The notes below the pieces were generated by a model that made no database searches, was not told the DNA's origin, and saw nothing but the letters and a program-made list of their open reading frames with translations. Both the position numbers and the translations under genes were made by a program. From assembly GCA_030432655.1 (NCBI GenBank), contig JAUILA010000017.1, positions 1 to 64,000 of the forward strand: a DNA stretch of 64,000 nt. The letters are read 5' to 3'. Below, in pieces: positions 17,372 through 26,963 of this stretch. Every line of letters starts with the position of its first letter. Position 1 is the stretch's first letter. Source of the DNA: Bacteroidia bacterium (GTDB lineage Bacteria; Bacteroidota; Bacteroidia; Cytophagales; Cyclobacteriaceae).

Positions 17372-18061
17372 CGCCCGGATACCCAGGATCAGGTTAGGAT
17401 CCGGACAATTATCAAGATATTTTTCAGATTCAGAGGGCCTCGCCACCCCGGGATAATCCCCTTGTCTGCCCATTAAATCATTGATTACCTGGAAATGCAG
17501 GTGTGGGGGCCAGTGGACATTCTCCTCATATTCTCCAAGAAATCCGATACATTCGCCTTTATTAACTTTTTGTCCTGGTTTCTTATGGACCAGCGAATTT
17601 TTACTCAGGTGTCCGTAAAGCGTATGGAAACTAATGCCGTCAAGTTCGTGACGGAGAATAATGGTCGGACCATAATCCCCGTGACTGTTATTATCCTGAA
17701 AACTGTGAATTACACCATCCAGTGGACTAAATACTTTTTCTCCTGCCGGTGCCCAGAGATCCACCCCGAGGTGAACCGACCGGTCTCCCTCGAATACTTC
17801 CGACCGGCTGTAAACGATCCTGTTTTTGCGGTATCCTCCCGCGCCATATATTGCTCCTGCATCCTTGATCGCATTGAAAATATAGCTGGTGAATGATTGC
17901 TCATCATCTATATTCACCTCAGAAAGATCCTTATTTGAGGCGGTCAGGTCGATAACACAAACCCGGTCATTGGACGGGTCAAAGCGCATGACAAAATTGA
18001 ATTGCCCGCGATATCGGTTGAGGCAATTTTCCAGTGGCTGCTTCTTATTCATAGAGGACAA
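17339..18061 (-). CDS. M23 (LytM-type) metallopeptidase family protein without a signal peptide
   Basis: The 240-residue protein has a complete zinc site: HLGVDLWAP (HxxxD), HTLYGHLS and HLHFQV (HxH). The first 85 residues do not look like a signal peptide or membrane anchor, which is unusual for an enzyme class that normally cuts peptidoglycan. It may be exported by another route, act in the cytoplasm, or have lost export. A start three codons later is possible. It ends inside the convergent stress-protein gene and lies 28 bases downstream of the putative anti-sigma gene. Confidence 0.85.
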   Translation of the reverse strand: MSSMNKKQPLENCLNRYRGQFNFVMRFDPSNDRVCVIDLTASNKDLSEVNIDDEQSFTSYIFNAIKDAGAIYGAGGYRKNRIVYSRSEVFEGDRSVHLGVDLWAPAGEKVFSPLDGVIHSFQDNNSHGDYGPTIILRHELDGISFHTLYGHLSKNSLVHKKPGQKVNKGECIGFLGEYEENVHWPPHLHFQVINDLMGRQGDYPGVARPSESEKYLDNCPDPNLILGIRALNDNNIGAPD

Positions 18062-18089
18062 ATCTATGAAATATTCATGCCCGCTGCCA

Positions 18090-18464
18090 TCAGGTGTGTA
18101 ATATTCGTTTCTCTACGAAACGATAGGCTCCGGTCAGCAGGACTGCTATGCTGAACATAATGATCAACATGTTTGTACTTCCCGATAAATCGATCTGAAT
18201 CCCTGCATAAGCCACAACACCAATGCCGATAACCACAAATAACAGCGCTCCGGCAATCAAAGGTATCAGGATACCATAGGAGCGCTGTTTCTCCTGAAGA
18301 TCGATCGATGCCGCCACCCGGTGTGCAAATCCCGGGGCAGGGGAGAATGACTCTGCTTCATCGAGGTAACGGAATAAATTTTTGTAATTCTCAATTTCAG
18401 AATTTTCCCCGGACTGAAGCTCGCCCCCTTCGTCCAGCATCTTTTGTATTAAGTCATCATTCAT
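18090..18464 (-). CDS. Putative anti-sigma factor, two membrane helices
   Basis: The 124-residue protein has a cytoplasmic N-terminal part of about 65 residues (MNDDLIQKMLDEGGEL) and two membrane helices (about 71-94 and 99-118). No zinc-binding HxxxCxxC motif is visible. The gene overlaps the end of an ECF sigma factor gene by 8 bases, which is the usual placement of a cognate membrane anti-sigma. The role is inferred from position and topology only. Confidence 0.65.
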   Translation of the reverse strand: MNDDLIQKMLDEGGELQSGENSEIENYKNLFRYLDEAESFSPAPGFAHRVAASIDLQEKQRSYGILIPLIAGALLFVVIGIGVVAYAGIQIDLSGSTNMLIIMFSIAVLLTGAYRFVEKRILHT

Positions 18465-19008
18465 AGGAAGACAGTGCTTTATTTTTTTCCAGCATTTCTT
18501 TTAACATTTTGCGCCCCCGGTACAAATTTGATTTAACTGTTCCCAGGGTCATCCCGGTTATCTGACAAACCTCATCATGAGAATGTTCCTTCAGATGAAA
18601 CAAGGTGATCACCATCCGGTATTGAAGAGGTAATCGCATGATCATTTCCTCCAGTGTTTTTTTTAAGTCGGCATGTTCCATCGGAGTCAGGGATTTCTCC
18701 TCCCCGGGCAGATCACGTACCTGAGACAGAGAGACAGTCTGGTGATTCGATTTCTCTATATGATTCAGGCTCATCCGATAGGCAATCGTGGCAATCCAGG
18801 TAGATAACTTTGATTCCATACGGAACGTGTCAAGCTTATCATAGACCTTCATAAAAACATCCTGGCATACCTCTTCCCGTTCGTCATCCTCGCGAATAAC
18901 GCGCCCGACAATATGTCCCACCAGACGTTCATAACGCATAACAAGCCAGCGAAACGCCTGACGGTCACCATCAAGGATCTTTTCAATCAGCGAATGATCA
19001 TCCGTCAT
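18457..19008 (-). CDS. ECF-type RNA polymerase sigma factor (sigma-70 family)
   Basis: The 183-residue protein has region 2 (about 25-95, with EEVCQDVFMKVYDKLDTF and LSTWIATIAYRMSLNHI) and region 4 (about 120-175, with LPLQYRMVITLFHLKEHSHDEV then GTVKSNLYRGRKMLKE). It should direct transcription under control of the small membrane protein whose gene overlaps its 3' end. It is divergent from a small membrane protein and an ABC permease gene, which may be targets. Confidence 0.93.
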   Translation of the reverse strand: MTDDHSLIEKILDGDRQAFRWLVMRYERLVGHIVGRVIREDDEREEVCQDVFMKVYDKLDTFRMESKLSTWIATIAYRMSLNHIEKSNHQTVSLSQVRDLPGEEKSLTPMEHADLKKTLEEMIMRLPLQYRMVITLFHLKEHSHDEVCQITGMTLGTVKSNLYRGRKMLKEMLEKNKALSSYE

Positions 19009-19125
19009 CTGTGCAGTTTGACAGGAATACCTTTATTAAGGTTGCAAAATTTTTTTTCAATTATCTGAAACCCGCGGTAAATATTTCCTGTCATACGGCC
19101 AACAACAACTCAAAATTATAAAATT

Positions 19126-19470
19126 ATGCACGATGTATTAATGCCAATCGGGATCCTGGGAACAATTGCCCTGGGATTTATCTTCTTCACAAGAACCCTC
19201 ACAAATTATTTTATCAAAAAGAAAATGGTTGACAAGGGGTATGTGGACAAGGAGAGTACTTCTATTCTCATCGATACTAAAAACAGTGGCGGAAATCCGC
19301 TGGTAACGCTTAAATGGGCGCTGGTAATATTTTTCGGAGGCCTTGCGCTTGTACTACTGGAATTCATTCCCTACGAGCACGATTCACCTCTGCCTTATGG
19401 ATTGTTTGCACTCTCCATTTCTCTCGGGCTTCTGATTCATTTCTTCATTGTCCGTAACGAAACAAACTAG
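19126..19470 (+). CDS. Small membrane protein of the DUF6249 type
   Basis: The 114-residue protein has three hydrophobic helices (about 4-22, 63-82 and 88-110), with a charged cytoplasmic stretch (NYFIKKKMVDKGYVDKES) between the first two. It is transcribed away from the ECF sigma operon and precedes the ABC permease gene by 3 bases, so it is probably cotranscribed with it. Function is unknown; similar proteins occur beside ECF sigma genes in Bacteroidota. Confidence 0.65.
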   Translation: MHDVLMPIGILGTIALGFIFFTRTLTNYFIKKKMVDKGYVDKESTSILIDTKNSGGNPLVTLKWALVIFFGGLALVLLEFIPYEHDSPLPYGLFALSISLGLLIHFFIVRNETN

Positions 19471-19473
19471 GCC

Positions 19474-21867
19474 ATGTTTCGAAACTACATTCTGGCAGCG
19501 CTGCGGAATATGCGGCGCTACAGGGTTTTTACAGCCATAAATATACTGGGACTGGCGATCGGACTGTCGGTCTGCATGATCATTATCATGTCAGTGGCTT
19601 ATCAGCTTAAGTCAGACAGGTTCAATTCCAATTATGATCACATGTACCGGGTAATCAGTTCAAAAACAGATATTACCGGATTATTTGGTAACAATGCCTC
19701 AACAACACTTGCTATAGGAACCTCCCTGGAAGAACACACAGCGGTTGAACAGGTGGTCAAAATTCGTGGCGGGTTCGGACGTCATTGGGTAGGTATTCCT
19801 GGTGAGCAGCATATCCCGCTAGCGGGCTTGTTTGCTGATAAGGGATTTGTGGAATTCTTTCAATACCCGATGATAAAGGGTGATCCGACAAGCGCACTTA
19901 CCGAACCATTTTCAGTGATCATCACCCGGAAAGCAGCTGAGAAGCTCTATGGTTCCGGGGAAGCAATGGGGAAAATACTTGATATGGGTGAGCTCGGAGA
20001 ATATACTATCACCGGCATTCTGGATCTGGAAGGTATTTCAACGCACCTGGAATTTGAGGCAATTGCTTCCCTGGCCAGCGCAGCTGCCCTGGAGAGGGAA
20101 GGTAAAATGGAGAATGCCGTTGATAACTGGGGAAATGTCTGGAACGGTTGGGTCTATCTGCGGATGGATGAGCATGCCGATCCTGCTGTCATTGATAAAT
20201 TTGTAGAACGCGAGGGGACCACCCACCTGCCGGAGGATGTATCGTACTCCCTCCATCTTCAATCCGTCTCTGACATCAAACCCGGTGAGTTAATGGGTAA
20301 CGAAATCGGGCCGTTTATGCCATGGATTGTAGTATACATACTGGGCGGACTCGGACTTCTGATCATGGTCAGCAGCTGTTTTAACTATGTAAACCTTAGT
20401 GTGGCCCGTTCGATGAGCAGGTCCCGGGAAGTGGGCATCAGAAAAGTGAACGGGGCCGGTAAAAAGCATGTGATCTGTCAGTTTCTGGTAGAATCCGTCA
20501 TGTCGGCGTTAGTCGCCATGTTGCTGGCGTCATGCTTTCTGATCTACCTGGAGCCCGCTTTTGAAGCTTTGAATTTTGCGAGCAAACTTAAATGGGAATT
20601 AAGTCACGATCCGTTGGTCTGGCTGGTGATCCTCCTGTTTACAGCAGTGACCGGACTTGCTGCCGGAATAGTTCCAAGCGTTGTTATGTCCAGGTTCCAG
20701 CCATTGCAGGTTATTAAAGGGATACGAAACCTGAAAGTATTCTCCCACGTGGGCATGCGAAAATTACTGATCGTTGTTCAGTTTTCACTATCTCTTTTCT
20801 TTATCATCAGTATCATGATCTTTTACAGCCAGGTAGAGATGATGATGCAGGCGAAGACAGGTTTTAATTCGGAAGATATTATTCTTGTTCCCTATGAGGA
20901 GGAGTCTTATGAGGCCATGAGGAACGAAATTACGCAGCAATCCTGGTCAGGTCCTGTTGCACGATCCTCCCATATTCCTGCCACCGGTTTCCGTCGTGAC
21001 AGTGGTCTGGGCAGGAAGCAGGAAGAGGCGGAAGACGGGGGTGTTGCTACCTATTATGTCGATGATAATTACCTGGAGAATATGGGTATTTCGCTGATTG
21101 CCGGCCGTATGCTTCGTTCATCTGACAGAGGGAATGAGCAGGAGGTGGTTCTTAATGAAGAATCCCTTGATTTTTTTGGATTCGAGAATGCTGAATCCGC
21201 TCTGGATGAAGTTTTATATACCGTCGATTCTGCCAGGCTTACTATAGTAGGGGTTATTTCTGATTATCACCATGATGCCCTCATGACGGGGATTGAGCCA
21301 CTTGTGCTCCGGTACGATACGTCGGAATTCAATTTCATTCAGGTTAATGTGGACCCGGGGCATATGGAGGAAGCCAAGGCTGTAGTGGGGGAAATCTGGA
21401 AAAAACACCGTCACGGACAGCTGGCGGAGATAGGTACCATGCAGGATACGATCACCGAGTTTTATGATCTGTTGTTTGGCGATCTTATAAGTATTCTCCT
21501 GCTTTTTGCAGTCATCGCCACAGTTATCTCTTGCCTGGGCCTGCTTGGAATTGCCATATATACGACGGAATTGCGGATGAAAGAGGTGAGTATTCGGAAA
21601 GTACTTGGAGCGGGAGAATTCAACCTTGTATACACACTGTCCTGGGGCTTCCTGAAACTGGTGCTTCTTGCTACGCTGATTTCTGTACCAATTGCCTACA
21701 TGGCTAATAACTTCTGGCTGAATCTAATGGCCGTTAAGATCAGTATGAGCCCCTGGTTTTTTATCGCCGGTTCGGTTTTGCTCATTGGCATTGCACTGAT
21801 CACCATCGGGTCTCAGACAATCCGGTCATTGCAGGTAAACCCGGCAGAAAAACTTCGAAACGAATAA
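19474..21867 (+). CDS. ABC transporter permease, MacB/FtsX type
   Basis: The 797-residue protein has the duplicated Bacteroidota architecture: a helix at about 20-42, a MacB-like periplasmic domain (about 45-265), three helices of a first FtsX domain (about 285-405), a helix near 428-450, a second periplasmic domain (to about 660), and three final helices of a second FtsX domain. It starts FRNYILAALRNMRRYRVFTAINILGLAIG and ends LQVNPAEKLRNE, both typical. No ATPase gene is adjacent, so the partner must be encoded elsewhere. It may export lipids, peptides or antimicrobials. Confidence 0.9.
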   Translation: MFRNYILAALRNMRRYRVFTAINILGLAIGLSVCMIIIMSVAYQLKSDRFNSNYDHMYRVISSKTDITGLFGNNASTTLAIGTSLEEHTAVEQVVKIRGGFGRHWVGIPGEQHIPLAGLFADKGFVEFFQYPMIKGDPTSALTEPFSVIITRKAAEKLYGSGEAMGKILDMGELGEYTITGILDLEGISTHLEFEAIASLASAAALEREGKMENAVDNWGNVWNGWVYLRMDEHADPAVIDKFVEREGTTHLPEDVSYSLHLQSVSDIKPGELMGNEIGPFMPWIVVYILGGLGLLIMVSSCFNYVNLSVARSMSRSREVGIRKVNGAGKKHVICQFLVESVMSALVAMLLASCFLIYLEPAFEALNFASKLKWELSHDPLVWLVILLFTAVTGLAAGIVPSVVMSRFQPLQVIKGIRNLKVFSHVGMRKLLIVVQFSLSLFFIISIMIFYSQVEMMMQAKTGFNSEDIILVPYEEESYEAMRNEITQQSWSGPVARSSHIPATGFRRDSGLGRKQEEAEDGGVATYYVDDNYLENMGISLIAGRMLRSSDRGNEQEVVLNEESLDFFGFENAESALDEVLYTVDSARLTIVGVISDYHHDALMTGIEPLVLRYDTSEFNFIQVNVDPGHMEEAKAVVGEIWKKHRHGQLAEIGTMQDTITEFYDLLFGDLISILLLFAVIATVISCLGLLGIAIYTTELRMKEVSIRKVLGAGEFNLVYTLSWGFLKLVLLATLISVPIAYMANNFWLNLMAVKISMSPWFFIAGSVLLIGIALITIGSQTIRSLQVNPAEKLRNE

Positions 21868-21877
21868 GGCTTGTATA

Positions 21878-21917
21878 TCTCACACACTTTCTTCAATTAA
21901 CAAGGAAGTGTGTGAGA
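21878..21917. terminator. Long hairpin between convergent permease and RND genes
   Basis: A 16-bp stem (21878-21893 with 21902-21917, one G-T pair) has an 8-base loop. It lies between the stops of two convergent genes. No T-run follows, so termination is inferred from position. Confidence 0.55.
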
Positions 21918-21929
21918 AACGCCTGTTTG

Positions 21930-24209
21930 TCATGATTTCTCAATGACCTTTGTTGATTTACGCCTGGCAGGGTAAAACAAATAAACAAGAACCGGCAGTA
22001 GCGTCAGATCAGCCACCAGGGCAAAAATTAAAGTCAGACTGATCAGCAGTCCGGTATAGAAGGTGCCGCCAAAACTTGACAACAGAAGGGTCAGAAATCC
22101 GCCGGACAAAATAATACTGGTTACAATCAGCGCTTTCCCGGTTGACAGGTAAGTTCTTTTCAATGCGTAGAGCAGGGAAGAACCATTGAGAAGTTCGATC
22201 CTGAGCTTACTGATAAAATGGATTGTATCGTCTACGGCGATGCCGAATGCAATGGTAAAAACAATAGAGGTGGATAATTTCAGCGTTATGCCTGTTACAC
22301 CCATTATTGCTGCCACCACGAGCAGGGGAATTACGTTGGGGATCAGGGTGATGAGAATCATACGGAATGACCTGAACAACAAACCAGCGATGAGTGCAAC
22401 CACGGCAAAGGCAATTCCAAGTCCGTTAAACATGTTCCGGGCAAGGTATTCGTTGTTCTTATCAATCAGGTTGGAAGTACCTGTCACTGTAAAACTTACA
22501 ATGCTGCCATCCACATTATCCCGGATGAATTGTCGCAGGCTGTCTGTCCGGGCCAGTGAAATGGAACTTCCGATGTCCTCTATTCTCCCCGTTATTCGTC
22601 CGGTACGACCATTTTCACTTATGAATTCCCTTGTATTTTCACTTTTCAGTATTCGCGGCAAGTATCGTTCAATTCTCCGCCATCCGGCCTCATTTTCGGG
22701 AAGGCCGAATGCTTCCGAGGACCCTCCGGCAGATGCCTGATTGAGTGCGCGAACAACCGTCAGTGGACCAGCCACATTACCTGCTTCGTAGGTTGTTTCC
22801 AGGTAATCATGCACAATGGCCATTTGATTAAGCACATCCCGGTCGAATAAGCTTTTTCCATTGCTGGCTTCAATGGTCATTTCAAAAGGTCGTGATCCAC
22901 CGAAATTCTGGTCGAAAAAGGTGAAATCCTCCTTTAAAGGGTGGTCTGACGGCAAATCTTCAATAAGATACGTATTAATGTAAATCTTCTGTATTCCATA
23001 AAGGGAGGCCGGAATAATCAGCAGGGAAATGATAATCACGGCCCTGGCATTCCTCAGGACAAACAGGTACGCTTTGCTCAGCAAATTAAACCAACCGCTG
23101 CGGTGATACAGCTGTGCTGAGATGGCTGGCGGTTTCATTAATGACAGGCTGGATGGAATCAGCGTAAAGGCGACAATAAAGGCAATAAACACCCCGATTC
23201 CGGTGTAAATGCCGAACTCACGAATAGGCCGGATACTGGCGGTCAAAAGCGTGAAGAAGCCGATGGCGGTGGTCAGTGATGTCAGAAATGTAGCCATGCC
23301 CACCTCCCGGAATGTGACACGGATGGCGGTTCTTTTATCACGACCCGATCTGAGTTGTTCAATATACTTGGTCATGATATGAACAACATCTGACATGCCC
23401 ACCACAAACATGATCGTGGGCAAAAGGACCATCAGGATGTCAAGGGGTTTGCCGGATATGGCCATGATCCCGAGTATCCATACCGCGCCAAGCAACACAA
23501 CAATCAGCGGGAGAATAATAAGGGATACAGCCCGGTAGGCAACGGCAAGAAAAATTACAATTAAAACCAGTGATGCGCTCAGAAAAATGATGAGTTCGCG
23601 TTGCATCGTTGAAATAAAGATACGCTGGGCGTGCACTTTGCCGGCCACGTGCCAGGTAGCTTCTCCGAACTTTTCCATTTGCACATTGATGCTGTCAATA
23701 AGAGCTCCAGGTTCGGGGCCATTGGTGAAATTCTCATGATTGAGAATTAGTGCAACGGCATTGCCACTTGTGCTGACCAGGTTACCCCGTAATAAAGGAT
23801 TTCCCAGAACAAGCAAACTGTCTGTTTTTCTCCTTGAAGGATCTTCGGGATGAATTACAGGAATTGTTATCAGACCGGTCGGTGTTATTACCGGCCGTTC
23901 AAAATTAGCGAGAGAGCGAACCGCTTTAACAGGTTTTAAGGATTCCAGATTACTTGTCAGCGTGTCAAGTCTTTTCAGGAAGGAAGATTCAAATATTTCT
24001 CCATTGTCCGGACGAATTCCTATCAGCAAATAATTGTTGTCTTCCCCGAATTTCTCCTTGAATTCCTGGTAATAAACCAGCTCAGGATCGTCGACGGGAA
24101 AAAAGTCTTCGAAAACATAGTTAAACCGGAGATCAGGTAATTTAAGAGCAAAGAGAATGGAAATAACTCCGAGAATCAGGAGTGCCCAGTAAGCCTTCCG
24201 TCGCGTCAT
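21930..24209 (-). CDS. RND superfamily (MMPL-type) exporter
   Basis: The 759-residue protein has twelve membrane helices in two halves: a first helix near 7-25, a periplasmic domain, helices 2-6 (about 205-365), a helix near 390, a second periplasmic domain, and helices 8-12 (about 590-750). The sterol-sensing-like repeats contain the proton-relay region VVGMSDVVHIMTKY in the first half and GIAVDDTIHFISKL in the second. Relatives export hydrophobic molecules such as lipids or hopanoids. There is no adaptor or outer-membrane partner nearby. Confidence 0.88.
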   Translation of the reverse strand: MTRRKAYWALLILGVISILFALKLPDLRFNYVFEDFFPVDDPELVYYQEFKEKFGEDNNYLLIGIRPDNGEIFESSFLKRLDTLTSNLESLKPVKAVRSLANFERPVITPTGLITIPVIHPEDPSRRKTDSLLVLGNPLLRGNLVSTSGNAVALILNHENFTNGPEPGALIDSINVQMEKFGEATWHVAGKVHAQRIFISTMQRELIIFLSASLVLIVIFLAVAYRAVSLIILPLIVVLLGAVWILGIMAISGKPLDILMVLLPTIMFVVGMSDVVHIMTKYIEQLRSGRDKRTAIRVTFREVGMATFLTSLTTAIGFFTLLTASIRPIREFGIYTGIGVFIAFIVAFTLIPSSLSLMKPPAISAQLYHRSGWFNLLSKAYLFVLRNARAVIIISLLIIPASLYGIQKIYINTYLIEDLPSDHPLKEDFTFFDQNFGGSRPFEMTIEASNGKSLFDRDVLNQMAIVHDYLETTYEAGNVAGPLTVVRALNQASAGGSSEAFGLPENEAGWRRIERYLPRILKSENTREFISENGRTGRITGRIEDIGSSISLARTDSLRQFIRDNVDGSIVSFTVTGTSNLIDKNNEYLARNMFNGLGIAFAVVALIAGLLFRSFRMILITLIPNVIPLLVVAAIMGVTGITLKLSTSIVFTIAFGIAVDDTIHFISKLRIELLNGSSLLYALKRTYLSTGKALIVTSIILSGGFLTLLLSSFGGTFYTGLLISLTLIFALVADLTLLPVLVYLFYPARRKSTKVIEKS

Positions 24210-24297
24210 GCCGTGAATTTAAGAATATAACAGGAAAGGGCTGCCATGGTTTAAGGTACGTTTAAGCCCGGGCCGCTTAATTTTTTTAGGAGGGAAG

Positions 24298-24329
24298 TTG
24301 CCGTTGAATGGCATGATTGCCTAACTTAG
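24298..24329 (+). promoter_or_regulatory. Promoter of thyA
   Basis: TAACTTAG at 24322-24329 matches TAnnTTTG at seven of eight positions, and a TTG at 24298-24300 lies 21 bases upstream. The leader before ATG 24346 would be about 10 bases. Confidence 0.4.
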
Positions 24330-24345
24330 ACAGAAAAAAAGAGCC

Positions 24346-25140
24346 ATGAAGCAGTACCTCGATTTGATGCAGGATATACTTGATAACGGAAGCCGGAAAG
24401 AGGACCGTACAGGGACAGGAACGCTGTCGGTATTTGGCCGGCAAATGCGTTTTGATCTTAGCGAGGGATTTCCGCTGCTGACGACAAAAAAACTTCACAC
24501 ACGCTCTATTATTCACGAATTGCTTTGGTTTCTAAGTGGTGATACCAATGTCAGGTACCTGCAGGAAAATAAGGTGACAATCTGGGACGAATGGGCCGAT
24601 GAGAATGGTGACCTCGGGCCGGTTTATGGCCATCAATGGCGGCACTGGCCAAAAGCCGGAGGTGGGGAAGTGGACCAGATATCAAACCTTATCGAGCAGA
24701 TACGGAACAAGCCACACTCAAGGCGCCATATCGTAAGCGCCTGGAATCCCTCGGAAGTGGATAAAATGGCCCTGCCGCCATGTCATGCGCTCTTTCAGTT
24801 TTTTGTGGCTGATGGAAAAATATCCTGTCAGCTTTATCAGCGAAGTGCCGATTATTTCCTGGGCGTTCCGTTCAATATTGCTTCCTATGCGCTGCTGGTA
24901 CTTATGGTGGCGCAGCAAACCGATCTCGAACCTGGTGAATTTGTCTGGACTGGTGGTGATGTGCATTTATACCTTAATCACCTTGAACAGGCCAGGACGC
25001 AGCTTGAACGACAGCCAAGAGCGCTTCCGAAGCTAACTATTCTCCGGAAACCTGACTCTATCTTTGACTACAAATACGAGGACTTTGAAATCACGGAATA
25101 CGATCCATATCCGACCATCAAAGCCCCCATTGCCGTTTGA
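24346..25140 (+). CDS. thyA: Thymidylate synthase
   Basis: The 264-residue protein has the length and motifs of bacterial Thy[19 protein letters not shown] near the N-terminus, [20 protein letters not shown], the catalytic Cys in [12 protein letters not shown], and [18 protein letters not shown] for dUMP binding. It methylates dUMP to dTMP using methylene-tetrahydrofolate. The stop is 3 bases from that of the convergent cyclophilin gene. No dihydrofolate reductase gene follows, unlike in many genomes. Confidence 0.97.
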   Translation: MKQYLDLMQDILDNGSRKEDRTGTGTLSVFGRQMRFDLSEGFPLLTTKKLHTRSIIHELLWFLSGDTNVRYLQENKVTIWDEWADENGDLGPVYGHQWRHWPKAGGGEVDQISNLIEQIRNKPHSRRHIVSAWNPSEVDKMALPPCHALFQFFVADGKISCQLYQRSADYFLGVPFNIASYALLVLMVAQQTDLEPGEFVWTGGDVHLYLNHLEQARTQLERQPRALPKLTILRKPDSIFDYKYEDFEITEYDPYPTIKAPIAV

Positions 25141-25143
25141 TAA

Positions 25144-25587
25144 TTAATCTTCTGACTCGTGAATAATGATCTTTTCGATCCGGTCACCCTGTTCGATTGA
25201 GTCTGTCACCTCCAGGCCTTCTGTTACCTTTCCGAAACAGGTATGATTCCGGTCAAGGTGTGCAGTGTTATTCCTGCTGTGGCAAATGAAAAACTGACTG
25301 CCGCCGGTGTTTCTGCCGCGATGTGCCATTGACAATACGCCGCGGTCATGATACTGATTTTCGCCATCAAGTTCACAATCAACCGTATAGCCCGGTCCGC
25401 CGGCACCGGTACCTTCCGGGCAGCCACCCTGAATGACAAAATCCGGGATCACACGATGGAAAGTGAGTCCATCGTAAAAGCCTTCCTTGGACAGTTTTAC
25501 GAAATTGGCTACATTTTTCGGCGCATCTTTATCATAGAAGGAAACTTTCATGTTTCCTTTTTCTGTAATTATTTCTCCTGTGGTCAT
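25144..25587 (-). CDS. Cyclophilin-type peptidyl-prolyl cis-trans isomerase
   Basis: The 147-residue cytosolic cyclophilin has the catalytic stretch [25 protein letters not shown] with the active-site Arg, [11 protein letters not shown], and [11 protein letters not shown]. There is no signal peptide. It assists folding by prolyl isomerisation. It lies 27 bases downstream of dinB on the same strand and converges on thyA. Confidence 0.94.
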   Translation of the reverse strand: MTTGEIITEKGNMKVSFYDKDAPKNVANFVKLSKEGFYDGLTFHRVIPDFVIQGGCPEGTGAGGPGYTVDCELDGENQYHDRGVLSMAHRGRNTGGSQFFICHSRNNTAHLDRNHTCFGKVTEGLEVTDSIEQGDRIEKIIIHESED

Positions 25588-25614
25588 TCCTGTTAATTAT
25601 GGTTGTACAATAAA

Positions 25615-26691
25615 TTAAAACTCAAGTGTCAGCTGCAAGGCACCCGGACGGGTATCTTCGTCCTGTTCCAGGTTGGAAACCGATACACCCAGCAACCTTA
25701 TCCCTTTTTCTGACGGGTCAATTTCAGACGAAATTTCTTCGATTAACGGTTCCATCCGGGCGAAGTTATCAATCCATTCTGAAATTGTTTTACTTCTCGT
25801 GATCAATTGAAAATCGTGGTATTTAAATTTCAGTGTTAGTGTCCGTCCGCGTGTTTCTGCTTTCTTCATTCGTCTGTCAACTTCACGGGCGATGTTTCGC
25901 AATTGATCGATCATTTCACTGTATTCGGTAATGTCTCTGGAAAACGTATTTTCTGCTCCAATTGATTTTCTGATGCGCTCCGGATTGACCGGACGGTTAT
26001 CGATACCACGGCTTATCTGGTAGTAAAAGTGTCCTGATTTTCCGAAGCGGGTGACCAGGTCACTTTCGCTGTATTGTCTCAGGTCGTCGCCAAAAATAAT
26101 GCCCATCTTTTTCATTTTCATGGCGGTAACATTTCCTATTCCGTAGAAGTGTTCTATAGGCATACGGGTGATGTAATCAAGTACATTGTCAGGAGGTATT
26201 AAAAATAATCCGTCGGGCTTATTCACATCACTGGCAGTTTTGGCAAGAAATTTATTTACAGAGATGCCGGCGGAAGCCGTCAGCTGTGTTTCATCAAAAA
26301 TCCGTTGCTTAAGTTCTCGGGCCAGCAGTGTAGCCGATGGTATTGCTTTTTTGTTATGAGTGACATCCAGGAAGGCTTCATCAAGGCTCAGTGGTTCAAC
26401 CAGATCCGTATATTCAAAGAAAAGATCCCTGATCTGGCGTGAAACTTCGCGGTAGGCGTCGAACCGGGATTTAACAAATATGAGGTCCGGACATTTTCGT
26501 GCGGCAATCATGGAGGGCATGGCTGAATGAACTCCGTATTTTCGTGCTTCGTAGCTGGCGGCGGCTACCACCCCGCGGTCACTGCTGCCACCGACGGCGA
26601 CTGGCTTTCCCCTGAGAGCAGGATTATCGCGCTGTTCAACTGAAGCAAAGAATGCATCCATGTCAATATGAATAATTTTACGATGCTCCAT
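25615..26691 (-). CDS. dinB: DNA polymerase IV (Y-family translesion polymerase)
   Basis: The 358-residue protein begins KIIHIDMDAFFASVEQRDNP, which supplies the first catalytic Asp and the steric-gate region. It has YSLDEAFLD-type residues (EPLSLDEAFLDVTH) for the second metal site, helix-hairpin-helix sequence around FYGIGNVTAMKMKKMGI, and a little-finger domain from about 240. The C-terminal tail ends LTLEF, short of a typical clamp-binding motif but hydrophobic. It performs low-fidelity bypass synthesis. No LexA-like site was recognised upstream. Confidence 0.96.
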   Translation of the reverse strand: MEHRKIIHIDMDAFFASVEQRDNPALRGKPVAVGGSSDRGVVAAASYEARKYGVHSAMPSMIAARKCPDLIFVKSRFDAYREVSRQIRDLFFEYTDLVEPLSLDEAFLDVTHNKKAIPSATLLARELKQRIFDETQLTASAGISVNKFLAKTASDVNKPDGLFLIPPDNVLDYITRMPIEHFYGIGNVTAMKMKKMGIIFGDDLRQYSESDLVTRFGKSGHFYYQISRGIDNRPVNPERIRKSIGAENTFSRDITEYSEMIDQLRNIAREVDRRMKKAETRGRTLTLKFKYHDFQLITRSKTISEWIDNFARMEPLIEEISSEIDPSEKGIRLLGVSVSNLEQDEDTRPGALQLTLEF

Positions 26692-26737
26692 TATTTAAAA
26701 TACCTGATATTTGCAGTCCATCACAAGGAATCGTCTC

Positions 26738-26923
26738 ATGAAACGATCAAAAATACTCTTTTTAGTGTTCGCCGGAATATTTTTTCTGCTGTTGTTGTGG
26801 GTGAGCTATGACATATCCCGCCGTACAACGTTTCCCGGATCAAAGCCACAGCTGCAAGAACGGTTGAAAGGGGAGTACCAGGAGAAGGATTCGGCAGAGG
26901 CTAATTCGTCTGACCGGAAATAA
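26738..26923 (+). CDS. Small single-pass membrane protein
   Basis: The 61-residue protein starts at ATG 26738 (KRSKILFLVFAGIFFLLLLW) with one membrane helix at about 5-25, then a polar tail rich in Lys, Glu and Ser. The alternative TTG start at 26711 would lie almost at the start of divergent dinB and is less likely. Topology suggests an inner-membrane anchor with the tail outside. Function is unknown. Confidence 0.55.
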   Translation: MKRSKILFLVFAGIFFLLLLWVSYDISRRTTFPGSKPQLQERLKGEYQEKDSAEANSSDRK

Positions 26924-26963
26924 AGCAGTTTAACTGTCTCATAAGCAGTTCAAAGAGATAATA

